The notes: a model not told the origin generated them from the letters alone. Counted from the first letter of the stretch, positions 1 to 13,018 are shown. The stretch is DNA of 64,000 nucleotides from Hedera helix (GCA_947179155.2 OX359267.1:60276292-60340291), one strand, 5' to 3'. A program made the numbers and translations.

Positions 1-1187
1 TAATTTATTTAAGAAAGAAATTCAATTGAGAAGTGAAGGTGAATATATTAATATTTATATATACACACCTATAGTTGAGTTTGTTAGTCAAACAAGATGA
101 TGTGTGAAGTAAATTAAATACTTAATAAAACTAATAAATTAATTAGTTTTAGTATGGATTAAAAAAGAAAAGTCATGTAATATAATTAATTGAATTAATT
201 ATATAAGTTATGAATTAAGGTTATGAGTAACAAGTAGGGAAGTGGAATATTGCCTAGAAGGACAATATTAAGAAGTTAATTAATTAAGTAATTTACTTAA
301 TTAATAAGTTGTTATAGATGTAAGCCCAATATGGAGATATTTGCATGAAATGAGTAATTAAATAAGAGAGCCAATAAAAAGTAAGTTATGTAGCCCAAAC
401 CATTAAAAGTCAAATGATGGTCAATGGTTGGGAGAAGCATTTCAAGTATTGATTGAGTGTAGAGAATTGACTAGTGTCTAGTTAATTGAATAACCCTAGT
501 TGGTTGACAAGAGAGATACCATTAACCAATCATTGGTTAATTGCTAGATAAATAAATGTGGGGTTAAGAATTAACCGTGGATGGGTTAATTAAGTAACCC
601 AATGTGGTAGAATTAATTATAGCAAATCTAATTGGATTATATTATAAGTCCAATTGAGGTATTAAACTAGGTCAAATTAATTTAACCTAGTAGTCCATAT
701 AATTTAATTTGAACATGGATTTATGTAATAATTAACCAAGCCCAATGCTTGTTTAATTAAATGTAACATAGGGTATTTAATATTAGCCCAATGTAGTAAT
801 TAAATTGAGCCCAAACAAATTTAATTGACGAGCCCAATAGAAATATTAAATTGATCCAATGTGGAGCCCAAATGGTAGTCAAAGTTATGGTCAATATATA
901 TACATTGGTATATATATATATTGATACTTATATAATGATATAGGATATAAAAATAAAGTCAAATTGGTGTAATTTATTGGCAAATTCCGAATTTTGGAGG
1001 GGGCCCCACATGAAAATGTTGAGTGTGGCTTTATTTTGCTTATTTTACACTCCAAAAGTTGCTTACAAGCAACCTTGATGGATGTCAATCAAGTTGTCAA
1101 TCAATCCATGCTATAGTAATCTCAATTAAGCTCTAAATTGACTATGTTGGTGAATTAGGAGAGTTAATAAAGTATTAGCATTTGGCT

Positions 1188-1195
1188 ATATATAG
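1188..1195 (+). promoter_or_regulatory. LTR-1 TATA box
   Basis: TATATATAG-type box in a GC-richer, purine-rich stretch of the LTR. Boxes in equivalent places occur in the other long LTRs of the window (10934, 23009 and, on the minus strand, 44388), which supports a Pol II promoter at the U3/R boundary. Confidence 0.5.
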
Positions 1196-1813
1196 AGTGC
1201 TTCCCACACTTGTGATATGGTTGTTAGTCTTTTTACTAGAAAAGCTAGAGAGAAAGAAAATAGAGAAAAGCTCTAGAGAAAAAGAAAAAGAAAGTTAGAT
1301 CTTGTGAGCATTGATGGTTGGATGATCTTGGAGCAAGGTTTAAAGATGGAGGTCTCCTCAAGAGGAAGTTATCTATGTAAGAAAATTGATCATCCAAGTC
1401 TTTTCAAAGTTCTAACAAAGAGGATAATCAACAAAATGTATAAAACCTTCTAGCTTGATATTGTTCTTTGGGTATTATGTAATTTCTATGGTAGAAATAT
1501 AATTTTCAAACTCTAAATGGATAGATCCATGCTATATTGGTATATCTAGGGTTACATGGGTTTAACATGGGTTTTTATATGTGTTTGTGATGAAAAATTT
1601 CATCAAACTCATTGAATAAATTTTTACCGACGAAAATAAATTAATCTAATACGTAGCAGCCCCTTCACGGAATTACTGTTCACAATCCGTAAGTCGGATT
1701 TATGATCCGTCAATTTTGGATGATAGATCCATGAAATATGAAGATTCTCCAAGTTGAATGACTAAAATCCGATTTAAAATGAGCAAGATATGGATTTTCT
1801 ACCAAAACACCCC

Positions 1814-2120
1814 ATTGTTTTAGGGCTGTGCACAACAGTCCGGTTTGGAGCCAATTTCCGTGACCAAAACAAATCCAAATTTGATGTTTGATAACAGAAA
1901 AATGTAGTTCGGGAAGTTACGAATCCATCGATACCAAATAGGCCTCAATCGGACTTGTGGATTTCATTTTATTCAAGTTCCCGTCGAAGACCCCAAGTCT
2001 GAAAAAGCATAAAAGTAATCTGCCTATTTTTTTAAAAAAAACCGGCCGGTTCGGTTTTTTTCGGTTTTTCATGATTTCTAGGTAGGGCCGGTTCGGGCAT
2101 TTTTAGGCCGGTTCTTGGGT
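1814..2120. repeat. hAT-like subterminal fragment inside the LTR core
   Basis: The stretch begins TAGGGCTGTGCAC, which resembles plant hAT termini, and ends in GGCCGGTTCGG-rich sequence typical of hAT subterminal regions. The same block is present in inverted orientation at about 43440-43760 in the other long LTR, so it was carried in the LTR before the copies spread. No matching second terminus was found. The hAT origin is inferred. Confidence 0.35.
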
Positions 2121-2389
2121 TGGTTCCAAAAGAGAAAATGCTTATAATTTTATAAAGAAAATTATCAAAATTTAAAATCCGAATTTTTTTGTAATTTGGT
2201 ATTTATTAGAATTAATGGTGGATTAAAGCTTACTAAATTGCTAATAATTATGGAAAAATTATTTTTAATTTCAGAAAAATAATATTTGACCTATTGGCAT
2301 GCTAGTTAAGTGTTATAAAATAAAATTTGAAATTATTGGAGTGATTCACTATATATTAGCTATTTATTAGTGTATAAATAGGCTAATAA

Positions 2390-3480
2390 TCTAATTAAAT
2401 ATTATTTAATAAATATTAAATAATATATGAAGTTATGTAATTAATTAATTATGATTTAATGAATATTAAATAATAATTAAAGGATGTTAAGATGAATAAG
2501 TTAGTTATTTATTATTTAATTGTACTTAAATAATAAGTAAAGTTAAATAAATAATTAATTATTATTTAAATTAATATTAAATAATAATTAAAGAATATTA
2601 AAGTTAGAAAGCTAATTATTTATTATTTAATTAATATTAAATAATAAGTAAGGTTAATTAAGTAATTAATTATTATTTAATTAATATTAAATAATAATTA
2701 AAGGATAATTAAGGTTAATAAACTAATTATTTATTATTTAATTAATATTAAATAATAAGTAAGGTTAAGTAATTAATTAATTATTATTTAATTAATATTA
2801 AATAATGAGTTCGGATAATTAGTTAATTAATTATTATTTAATTCATATTAAATAATAATTAAATGGTAATTAAGTGGAATAAATTATTACTTAATCGAAA
2901 GAAGATTATTAAGTAATTAAAATATATTGATAATATTATTGACTAACTATTAAATGATAATAGTTAAGAATTAAATCATTATTCAATAATTAATAATGAT
3001 ATGTAATTAATTTAAAATATTATTAAAGGATTAATAATATTATTTATCATTTAATTAACTATTAAATAATAATAGTTAAGAGTTAAATCATTATTAAATA
3101 AATAATAATGATAAATAAAGATTTAGAATATTATTAAAGAATTAATAATATTGTTTAACAAGTAATTAACTATTGGGTAATAATAGTTAAGGGTTGAATC
3201 GTTATTAAATAATTACTAATGATACGTGAGGATTTCAAATATTATTAAATGATTGATAATATTGATGAACAATTAAATTATTATTAAAATGATTGATAAT
3301 AATGAGAAGTCAATTAAAATATTATTAAAGGGTAATAATATTAGCAAGCAATTAAATTATTATTAAAAGATTAATAATAATGATTAAGGTAAACTATTAT
3401 TAAAAATAAATTAATAATAGTAATGATTATTTAAAGTGTTATTTAACAATTAAATAACATTATAAGTTATTACTAATTGA
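2390..3480. repeat. AT palindrome-rich tandem zone of LTR-1
   Basis: The stretch is built of units of roughly 65-75 bp. Each contains a near-perfect palindrome of the type TTATTTAATTAATATTAAAT, separated by short spacers, and grades rightward into looser TTATTAAA/TTTAATAA units. The reverse complement is at about 42090-43180. It explains the absence of ORFs here and could fold into long hairpins. Confidence 0.7.
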
Positions 3481-4228
3481 TAGTAAAATTTAAAATATTA
3501 TCCAAGGTGGGTAATATTATGATAGGTATCGAGATAAATGATGTGATTAAGTTAAACCAAGGGTATGGTCCATTAGTGATTAATTGGTGGATCGACCTAA
3601 ATAAATATAGGGTCCAAGTTTTAATGCAGTGACATTAATAAATGTCAGAATTGCATAGTTTCGAACAAAAGATTTATGGTGTTGAATATGAAACACTGAG
3701 TCAAGTCAAAGAGAGACTAAAATATGAAATTAACCTTATTAAATAAAGGGGATGATAAGAAGAAATAAATATCTTTAAAATAAGATTTAGTATTGAGTCA
3801 AACTTTGACTGATATTGTGCACCGTTGATCTCACATACCGTGTAGGTGGTGCAAGGAACGTGAAAGATTAACGTAAGCTGGTTATACAAGTTCAGGCAAG
3901 TTTTTCAGAACGTGTTGCATTATGTGCATAATTTATAAGTTTGTTATTAAACTGTGATGTGCTCATACGTGGTTATGTGCAAAGATGTGTTAATGTGCTT
4001 TTGTGAAATAAGTTGATTTGAACTATTGATATGCGGTAGTTGATTTAAGACAATTGTTCTGCATTGAACTATATGTCATGATAGAGGCTAGGTATGAAGC
4101 ATAGATTAAATGCGAGGCATGATATGCATGAGCAGTATGTCATAAACTGAAATGCATGAAAAACATGATGTTAGTATAAATTGTAAATTTTATGTGAAGC
4201 ATGTAATGTGTTATGTGTAGCTGTTGAA

Positions 4229-4251
4229 CTTGCTGAGCCGTCGTGCTCACT
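4229..4251 (+). other. Conserved LTR hairpin, copy 1
   Basis: TGAGC-CGTCGT-GCTCA, a 5-bp perfect stem set in the conserved context CTTGCTGAGCC..GCTCACTCTTG. It lies about 400 bp before the LTR end. Related copies are at 7509, 12995, 24408 and, on the minus strand, about 41341-41356. Confidence 0.6.
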
Positions 4252-4659
4252 CTTGCCTAAACCAACATTTTCAGATAAGGCTAGTTACCTGAAGTTCTTG
4301 ATAAAGAACAAAGAACAGGAAAATATATTACTTCCATTGAAGATCTAAATATCTATTGTAGATATCAGTCCGAATTGGACAGGTAAATTATTCTGTAGCA
4401 TAAGACTTAGTTGGTATGTTATATGAGTATTAAATACTCAAATTGATTGTAATAGAATGTCGTATCATGTATGATATTGAGACATACTAGGAATGTATAA
4501 AGATTTCGATTCTGGAATAGAAAGAGATGTTGTAAAATTGTAAATAAATGATTATTTAGCAATTATAATATTGTTGTAATTCATGAACAATAAGAAAAAT
4601 GTTGTACTCGTGTTGAACCGAGTTCGAGGTTCGGGGGACCCGGATTCGGGGTCGTCACA

Positions 4660-5693
4660 ATTATTATTATTATTATTATTATTATTATAATGATTATTAC
4701 TATTATTATATTAATTATTATTATTATTATAGTGTAGTAGTGAATTTGATTTGGGCGAAAAATATAAATGGATAGATATTTGAAAAAAGATATTAAATTT
4801 AGAGAAAAATGAGAGATACATGAGTAATCATTAAATGTTAAAACTCTAAATAATTTTAAATTATTAGATATTAAAATGCTAATCACATTACATTTTGAAT
4901 CAACATATCTCATGGGAAAGCCTTGTGACTCACGTTTGTATCTTGTCCAAAGGTCATTAATGGGGGGTATAGTATCATATTAGTTTTTGAGCAACCTTTT
5001 ATTATAGAGTAAAAAGAGCACAAGAGAACAAAAACCAAAAAATAGGTAATAATAGTGAATCAAATTAGAACACTGAGAGAGAGAGAGAGAATGGATTTGA
5101 AAATTTTTAAATTAATATAATATTATTTTATTTATATTTTAGAACACAAAAGAATATGATATTATTTTATTTTATTATTTTATTAATATTTAAATTTTAT
5201 TAATATTTAAATTAATATAAAATTATTTTATTAAAAAGAGCACAAGAGAACAAAAACCAAGAAATAGGTAATGATAGTGAATCAAATTAGAACACTGAGT
5301 GAGAGAGAGAGAGAGAGAGAGAGAAAATGGATTTGAAAAATTTTAAATTAATATAATATTATTTTATTTATATTTTAGAACACAAAAGAATATAATATAA
5401 TATTATTTTATTTTATTAATATTTAAATTAATATAATATTATTTTATTTATATTTATTTAAATTTTAAATCAAAGTATAACACAAAAGAATATAAATAAG
5501 ATGAGATTATGTGTGTTCCTGATAAAAACCTGCACACATCACATCACCAAAGTTATACATACATCACCCTCTCTATACATACATCACCCTCTCAAAGTTA
5601 ATCACAGCCGTTGTTTGTTGAAGCTTTTAATAATTTAAGACTGTTAAATGTTGAAGATTTATTTTCTCTCTCCGCTCTGTTTTATATAATAGA
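4660..5693 (-). mobile_element. Helitron 5'-end fragment (minus strand), truncated
   Basis: Read on the minus strand, 5693 begins TCTATTATATAAAACAGAGC, the same 5' terminus as the complete Helitron that ends at 63301, and it is preceded by A as Helitron insertion requires. The body runs leftward through a GTTGAAGC-containing subterminal region, a 226-bp-offset internal duplication, and a block at 4735-4910 that also appears inverted at about 26560-26715. It ends in an ATT microsatellite (4659-4735) next to LTR-1. No 3' hairpin/CTAG end is visible, so the left part is missing. Confidence 0.6.
5010..5398. repeat. Imperfect direct duplication (~155 bp units)
   Basis: The unit at about 5010-5163 is repeated at about 5236-5398. 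Both start AAAAAGAGCACAAGAGAAC, pass through a GA microsatellite of different length, and end in a TTTAAATTAATATAATATTA-type stretch. The offset is 226 bp. Confidence 0.75.
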
Positions 5694-6295
5694 TAATTAC
5701 AAATCACACTTTTATATACAATATATATATTTTATCTATTTAATTATATAAAATCACATTATTTTTGTATAATAATTCGCTCAATTATATGCATCCTCTC
5801 CTACCTTTCTTGCTTTTATAATAAAAAAAATAACATAATAATTATATAACAAAATTCGTGCTTTTGTATAAGACAATGAGTTTGTTATAAACTAAAATAA
5901 CAAAAATTATTATTTTACTAGAAAAAATATCCACGCGGCTATTTTCTTATATATCATTTAACTTTTAAATTCTTTTCTTATCCATATTCCTACTCCTGTA
6001 ATTGTTTACTTGCAATCATGTTTACATTAATTAATAATTACATATAAAATCTTAATATTAGTTAGATAATATATTTAAGAACAAAATTATTTTTCTTATA
6101 AAATTATAATACATAATAATAATTTTATATTATTATAATATAATACAATTACTAATCATATGACTTGATCATTAAAAAAACACAAGAAAAAAATATCAAC
6201 GCTATAAGAAATCCACAACCCCACAAGTGATTAAGAAATCCACAACCCCGCATTGATTTGTACATAATTAATAAGTTTAGTTGTTTTATTATCAT
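5694..6295. other. AT-rich interval, no gene seen
   Basis: About 600 bp of low-complexity A/T sequence between two Helitron-derived pieces. No frame longer than chance and no recognisable repeat terminus were seen. Confidence 0.6.
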
Positions 6296-6850
6296 ACTAA
6301 TAATTGTCCGTGCCTGAAGGCACAATATAACAAAAAATTAAATTAAAATTTAAAAAATAATAATAATAATAATAATAATTATTATTATCAGTATTATTAT
6401 TCTTATAGTTATTCTTATAGTTATTATTATTATTATTGTTATTATTATTATAGTTATTATTATTACTATTATCGGTATTATTATTATTAATATTAATATT
6501 AATATTATTATTATTATTATTATTATCGATTTTATTTTTATTATTATTATTAATTATTATTATTATTATCGATACTATTATTATGGATACTATTATTATC
6601 AGTATTATTATTATTATTATTATCTATATTATTATTATTATTATTACTATTATTATAATAATTATTATTATTATTATTACTAACGAATAATTATATTAAA
6701 ATTCAAAATATAAAAATATTATTATTATCTGTATTATTATTAAGGAAATTATAAAATATAAATATTATAAATATTATTTTTATCAATATTATTATTATCA
6801 GTATTATTATTATTATTATTATTATTATCGTTATTATCATTATTCTATTT
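6296..6850 (-). mobile_element. Degenerate Helitron 3' end with internal ATT array
   Basis: The palindromic core GTGCCTGAAGGCAC at 6308-6323 and the following ACAAAAAATTAAATTAAA match the 3' end of the complete Helitron at 59061-59110. The terminal CTAG has decayed to CTAA, and the outer bases of the hairpin no longer pair. The body continues rightward into an interrupted ATT/AAT array (about 6355-6850) with GTATT and CGATATT interruptions. No 5' end was found to the right. Confidence 0.5.
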
Positions 6851-7169
6851 GATTTGTTGCAATCTTAATGCACTAATACCTATAATGAAATTTTCATGTC
6901 ATTACAATGTAAACTCTATATTAATAAAAATAGTCAATGTAAAAGGTGTTAAGGTATAGTGAAACAAGAAACAATATAATTTAATATACCAAAAAGCTAA
7001 GTAAAAGCATGGTAATGCTTGTGTAAGAGGTTGGGAACGAGTTATAATGTATTATTAACCTATGTAAGATATAATACATCAAATGCGAAATGATTAGAGA
7101 CAAGTGGTTTAATATTTATGATTTAAGTTTGAAAAAAGGTTATAGAACATATTATGATACTATAATAAT

Positions 7170-7870
7170 ATATAGGTTCAATGTTGATAGATAGAGTTCA
7201 GAGTAGCAAATCGACAAGACGAATATGAAAGATATTTAGAGAAGCGTAAAAGGTTAAGTTAGTGATGGTTAACAAGTAAGTTTTTTTTCAGACTTGTTAA
7301 AATGTAATAATTGTTCTATGTGAACTATTTGGTAAACTACGTGACATTAAATGTTTTGATACGTGCACTTCGTGCAACTATGTGTTTTTAATTGTTAAAT
7401 GCAAAAATGTAACATTTATATTTTGAAAATGCATAACATGGTAAAATAAAGAATACATTATGTATGTTTATGAACTGTAAGCATGAAATGTGTTATCTGT
7501 TAGACTTGTTGAGCTTTTGTGCTCACTCTTGTCATAAACTGATATTTTTCAACCAAAGTACAAAAAGGCCGGAGTTTCCGATAAAACTAAAAAGTAAAGA
7601 ATGTTAAATGTACATAAAAGCATGAAAGACTATATTATATTCATTGGTGTAATATAATAATTCAACAAATGAATGTAAATTTGTACATGTATAATTAAGT
7701 GACGTCGTGGTTTCAAATATTAAACTCTGTCGTTAATAAAAAAGACGCATGATTTGTAAGTCCATGAAAATGACTATGTATGTAAGTTTGATTTAGAGAA
7801 ATGTTGTAAAGAGATACAATTAATATCTTATTATTTGTCTGTACATTGCAAAATTGCATTACATAGTAAG
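7170..7870 (+). mobile_element. Degraded long-LTR tail
   Basis: This contains the conserved context GTTAGACTTGTTGAGC..GCTCACTCTTG (7500-7532) and, upstream, a TTTTTTTTCAGACTTGTT stretch comparable with the TTTTTCAGAACTTG sequence upstream of the hairpin in the solo LTR. Neither LTR end could be fixed, so the limits are approximate. Confidence 0.45.
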
Positions 7871-9139
7871 AAGAAAACATAAAGTTTATAACTCTTTGAC
7901 CTATAATAAAAAAAATAAAAATATTATTTTCAAGATTATATCACCTCTTTTAAATGTATTTTTTTTTACTCACGTATGATGTATGCCATGATAACTAGAC
8001 GATTTTTTCCATTTTAAAACACAGAACTTTATTTCAAATTTTTTTCTGTGATACACGTCGCATGTGTCTTGATGACTAGTAAGTATAAAATAAATTAGAG
8101 GGATTTTATTTTTTATTTTTTATTTTTTGAAAAATAATCAATCAATTAAAGAGATAAAAGATCATGAAACAAAGTAGTCATGGTTGGTGGGGGGTATTAA
8201 AATTAGAGGGAATTAAAATTGGCTTGGAGAAGGTAATTTCAGAGGGGTTACATGTCCGCCTAGAGAGATGGTTAAAAATAGAAGATTTCATGAAGTTTCT
8301 CTTTTTCATAATTAAAATTGACAAAACGGCCTATTTGATCTATGTACTTATAATTTGATTTGATTTTAGTCCCTACTATATATTTTTTATAACATCTCTT
8401 TATATTTTTTTTAAGAATATTAGTATAGTCCTAAATCACTACCACCTCATTAAAATAATCTGGAAAAAAAAAGACGATTAAAATTTAAGACTACGATGAA
8501 GCAACTAACAATAAAAGAAAATTTAGTATTGGTATTTTTTTACTGGTATTATTATTCAATAAAATTTATATCTATACTGTATATAATATGGAGAACAAAA
8601 AAAATTAAAAAATTGGCTAAGCTAACTGGGTTTTTTTGTTGATCATGCGTTGACTCTAAAACAATATTCTTTTTTGAGTTATTGAGGAAAATAAACTATA
8701 TAAAATTTTTCCAAAAATTTAAGTATAGTTATTACATTAAAAACTCATATTATCTCCTCTAACAAGTTTTTTATTTTATATTTTTTTATGTAGATTTATA
8801 TATTGATTATCTAAGTCTTTAAAGTGTATAATGTACAAAATCTTGTTATTATGACATTGTTAGTTAATTTTACATACTCATCTGTTTCAGAATAAGATTA
8901 TGACTGACTTATTAAAATTGATTTGATTATTTATAAATTTAAAATTAATTTAAATTTATTTAGTTGTCTCTTTAAACTATTTAAAATATGCAACTAATTA
9001 TAATATTAAATTGTTGTTTAGCTGTAATATCATACCAATTTAAAATTATTGAAATTAGTTTTTGAAAAATTAATAATAATATTATATTTTAAAACAGAGA
9101 GATTATTTTATATGATATTAATTGAGGTTTATGGAAAGT
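7871..9139. other. AT-rich interval, no gene seen
   Basis: Low-complexity A/T-rich DNA up to the target site of the solo LTR. The frame of 64 codons at 8164-8358 has no recognisable features and is not called. Confidence 0.6.
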
Positions 9140-9144
9140 GTATA
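9140..9144. repeat. Target-site duplication, left copy
   Basis: GTATA, identical to 13423-13427, flanks the solo LTR exactly at its TG and CA ends. Confidence 0.9.
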
Positions 9145-10933
9145 TGTAATATCCCAGATATTTTAAATAATATCTTAATTAATTTTATTAAAGGTTAATG
9201 TTTAAAACCTAGAATTTGAGAAGTAAGATGTGTAGAAAATTGGTGAACATTTTTTTTAACATAATTTATTTGTTAGAAATTAAATGTGAGAATATTTTAA
9301 TGATGCATGTAGAGAATTTATTAAGGAAATAAATTCAATTGAGAAGTGAAGGTAATTATATATATATATGTATATACCTAAAGTGTGCTTGTAATCCAAA
9401 TAAGAGGATGAGTAAGTTAATACTCAATTAAGCTAATAAATTAATTAGTTTAAATATGAAGTAAGAAGGAAAGTCATGCAATATAATTAATTGAGTTAAT
9501 TATAGGAGTCATGAATTAAAGTTGTAATTAATAAGTAGAGAAGTTAAAATATTGCCTAGAATGACAATATTAAGAAGTTAATTAATTAAGTAATTAACTT
9601 AATTAATAAGTTGTTATAGATGTTAGCCCAATATGAGAATATTGGTATGAAGGTGGGTAATTAAATATTAAGCCCAAATGTTATGTTAATTAATAGTCCA
9701 AGAGGTAATTAATATAAGACCAATTAAATAATATTGGCAAGTATTGTATATAATGTGGTGGTAGTCCAATTAAATTAATTACCTAGCCCAAGTTATAAAG
9801 ATGTGTGAGTTGTGTTTGATAGCCCAAATAATTAAATAAGAGAGCCCAATGCAAAATAAACTAGTAGCCCAAATATTGAGTCCAAATTTAAAAGTCAAAT
9901 GTTGGGAGAATAAATTCAAGTATTGTTAAGTGTAGAGAATTAACTAATGTAGGGTTAATTGAATAACCCTAGTTGGTAGACAAAAGAGAGTATTAACCAA
10001 ACATTGGTTAATTGTTAGGTGAACGAATGTGATGATGAGAATTAACTATGAATGAGTTAATTGAGTAACCCTATGTAGTAAATAAATTAAAGATTTAACT
10101 ATGCATGGGTTAGTTGTAAGAAAAATATTATAGATACAATTATGTATGTATATAATTCACCAAGGTGTAATTGGTAGGTAACCATGGGTTACATGTTGTA
10201 GAGAATTAACCATACCTTGGTTAATGGTTAGTAAAAATTGCAAGTATTATATTATATATAATAAAAATAAAGGAAAAATGGTGGAGTGTTGACCAAACAT
10301 GGGGTCCCACTTGGAGATTGAGTAAAGATGCATGTTGCTTGTATTCAATTTAATTTGGTCAATTCAATCTTTGATGTGATTTAAATAAAAGGTTATTAGT
10401 GAATATGTAGAGATATATATATTGTAAGTATATAAAATGGTAGAGAGTTAACCAATATTGATTAAATGAATGAACTAATGGGTGGTTCACTAACCCTAGT
10501 CAATGAAGATGATTAATTCTTATGAATTTATGTTAACCCTAAGTAGTAATAAAAATAAAACCTTAACCAATGCTAGAGTTAAGTGCTAGTAATTATATAA
10601 ATATATTGAATATATATGTATAATTGATTGTAGATAATTAACCTTACTTGAGTTATTTGGTGGAAAATGTGTGTATATTTAATTAATGAGCTTGAACCAT
10701 GGTTGATAGTTGAGTTATCATAGGTTACAAGAGTAAAGGCTTTAACCACACTTTGGTTAAGTGTTGGAGAAAGTTGCTTTTGTTTTACTCAACCTATAAC
10801 TTGTAAGCTAACTTGATGTAGGTCAATCAACATGTCAATCAAAGAGTCAATCAATCCAATAGTAATCTCAATTAAGCCTCTAATTGACCAATGTTAGTTG
10901 ATTAAGGAAAGTTGATGGTGATTAAAGATGTGC

Positions 10934-10941
10934 TATAAATA
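10934..10941 (+). promoter_or_regulatory. LTR-2 TATA box
   Basis: TATAAATA followed by a purine-rich leader (AGAGAGAAAAGAGAGAGC), equivalent in place to the box of LTR-1. A transcript starting here and reading through the LTR end would run toward the kinase gene. Confidence 0.5.
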
Positions 10942-12002
10942 TAGTGCTCCACACATTGACTATGTTTGTTAGTCATTTGTCTAGAAAGTCTAGAGAGAAA
11001 AGAGAGAGCTTTTGGAAAGAAAAGCAAGCAAACTTTGGGAGATTGATGATTCCACTAAGAAAAAGTGCTAGAGAATAGTCAAGGAGGAGTCCTTAGCAAG
11101 ATCATATCAAGAAGAAAAAGAGCATCCATGTCTAAGAGGTTCAAAAGTGCTCTATCTCTTCCTTAGTGCATTTTTATAATTTATATAAGTTTTAAACGGT
11201 CAAAATATATTTTTAACCGATCAAAAGTTATTTTGATGATCTAGAAGTCTAAATCTATGATATATAGGTAGATTCATGATTTGATAGGTTTAAATCATGT
11301 ATTGGTATGAGTGGTATGCAAATAAATGGAAGAAAATTCCATATTGTGATTACCGGTAACACCTTAGGTGGTTCGATCTTTAAATTTCGTGTCAAACATT
11401 TTCAAAAATGTGATTGAACCATGAAATATTGTAAAACAAGAAGTTAGGAAGACAACAACACTAAGTTGGTGTCATTTGGATGTGTAGAGTTTATTATATT
11501 CAAGTTTGAACCATTAAAACGAAGGATTTGTGATTTTAGTTTTCACTTTGTCCTTGCGAGCAGTTTTTGGTCTAGTTACGTTCATAATTTGGATTTGTGA
11601 TCTAAAGAGAAGTTGTAGAGGGAGAAATTCTGATGAGAATGAACTCAAGAATCACCCCAAAATATTTTAAAATGAAGAAGTTATGGCTGTCGGAGCGTCG
11701 GAGGGTCGAGCAGTCAAAAAAATTGACTTTCGGACAAAATGGCTGACGCAGCCGCGTCAGGACTGACGCAGCTGCGTTAGAACAATCTGCTAAGCAGATT
11801 TTTCCAGCTCCGGGTCTGGTCGGGTCGAGTCGGGTCGGTCCGGGTCGAGTTTTTTTATGAAAATTTTAGTTGAAATAAGTGTAAAATGAATGTTTTGGTT
11901 ATTAAACCAATGTATATGAAATCCATTAATCATTAATTGGTAACTAAATATTTAGAATAAAGACTAAAGTTAACACAATTAAAAAGTTAACTATTGATAT
12001 TA

Positions 12003-12478
12003 TTTGAAGATTATTAAAATATTATTAAATGATCAATAATATTAGTATATGATTAAAAAGTTATTGAATGATGAATAACATTTGTAAATGATTAAAATAT
12101 CATTACATGGATAATAATATTAGTGAGTGATTAAAATATTATTAAATGGTTAATAATATTAACGAGTGATTAAAATATTATTAAATGATTAATAATATTA
12201 ATGAATGATTAAAATATTATTAAATGGTTAATAATATTAATGAGTGATTAAAATATTATTAAATAGTTAATAATATTAATGAGTGATTAAAATATTATTA
12301 AATGGTTAATAATATTAATGAGTGATTAAAATATTATTAAATGGTTAATAATATTAATATTTGATTAAAATATTATTAAATGGTTAATAATATTAATAAG
12401 TAAGTAAAATATTATTAAATGGTTAATAATATTAATAAGGAATTAAAATATTATTAAATAATTAATAATATTAATAAG
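12003..12478. repeat. ~40-bp tandem repeat inside LTR-2
   Basis: About a dozen copies of a unit of the form GATTAAAATATTATTAAATG + GTTAATAATATTAATGAGT. Copies in the middle are nearly identical, and the edges are more diverged. It replaces the palindromic zone seen in LTR-1. Confidence 0.8.
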
Positions 12479-12983
12479 TTGGTTAAGTTTACCGACATGT
12501 CCAACTAGGTTTGTTGGGCTAGAATTTTTGTCCGGAACTTAAGGGTTCGTTTATCGGACAACTAAAGAGTTAATAATTTAAAGTTAAGGTCTTAAGTTAA
12601 GACTAATTAAAAGTCCTGGTAGCTAATGATTATGTCAATTTGTTATATAAATTGTAGGTTGAGCAAATGACGCAAATAGGCGTAAATGGTAGAAGCGACC
12701 AGGTAAGTTTTTCAGAACTTGCTCCTATATGCAATAATATGCTATAATGTGATTTAAATTAATAGTATGAAGATATATTGATGATATTTGTGGTAGATGA
12801 ACAATATGTGGTATGACTACATGAAAACTATGTATAAGAATGAAGCATGATTTGCTAAGTGCTAGTTAATGATTGTATGTGATGCATGAGAGGTATGAAG
12901 TATTATTAATATGAAGAGCATGATGTAAGATTAAGATGCAATGCATGTATATTATATGAAGCATGCAATGTGTTATGTGTAAC

Positions 12984-13018
12984 TGTTAAACTTGCTGAGT
13001 CGTCGTGCTCACTCTTGC
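12984..13018 (+). other. Conserved LTR hairpin, copy 2
   Basis: TGAGT-CGTCGT-GCTCA. The stem is kept with one G-T type pair, in the same flanking context and the same distance (~404 bp) from the LTR end as in LTR-1. Confidence 0.55.

Larger units (their letters stand above)
1..4659 (+). mobile_element. Long LTR of a Ty3/gypsy-type retrotransposon, left end outside the window (LTR-1)
   Basis: The right end, GGGGTCGTCACA at 4648-4659, and the preceding ~340 bp match the right end of the complete solo LTR at 9145-13422. The first ~1.6 kb also match the left part of that LTR, from about 9313 on. A TATA box (TATATATAG, 1188-1195) lies before purine-rich sequence, as expected at a U3/R boundary. 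A TGAGC/GCTCA hairpin lies at 4229-4251. Positions ~1630-4255 match the reverse complement of 41332-43930 almost base for base where compared. The DNA after 4659 is an ATT repeat, not a primer binding site, so this is a 3' LTR or a solo LTR. No protein-coding frame was found. Lineage (Tekay/Del-like) is inferred from the related copy at 40848-45855. Confidence 0.85.

Noticed and set aside
4581..4913. 110-codon minus-strand frame with a poly-Ile stretch
   Set aside because: It is the translation of the ATT microsatellite and the LTR end; no coding properties.
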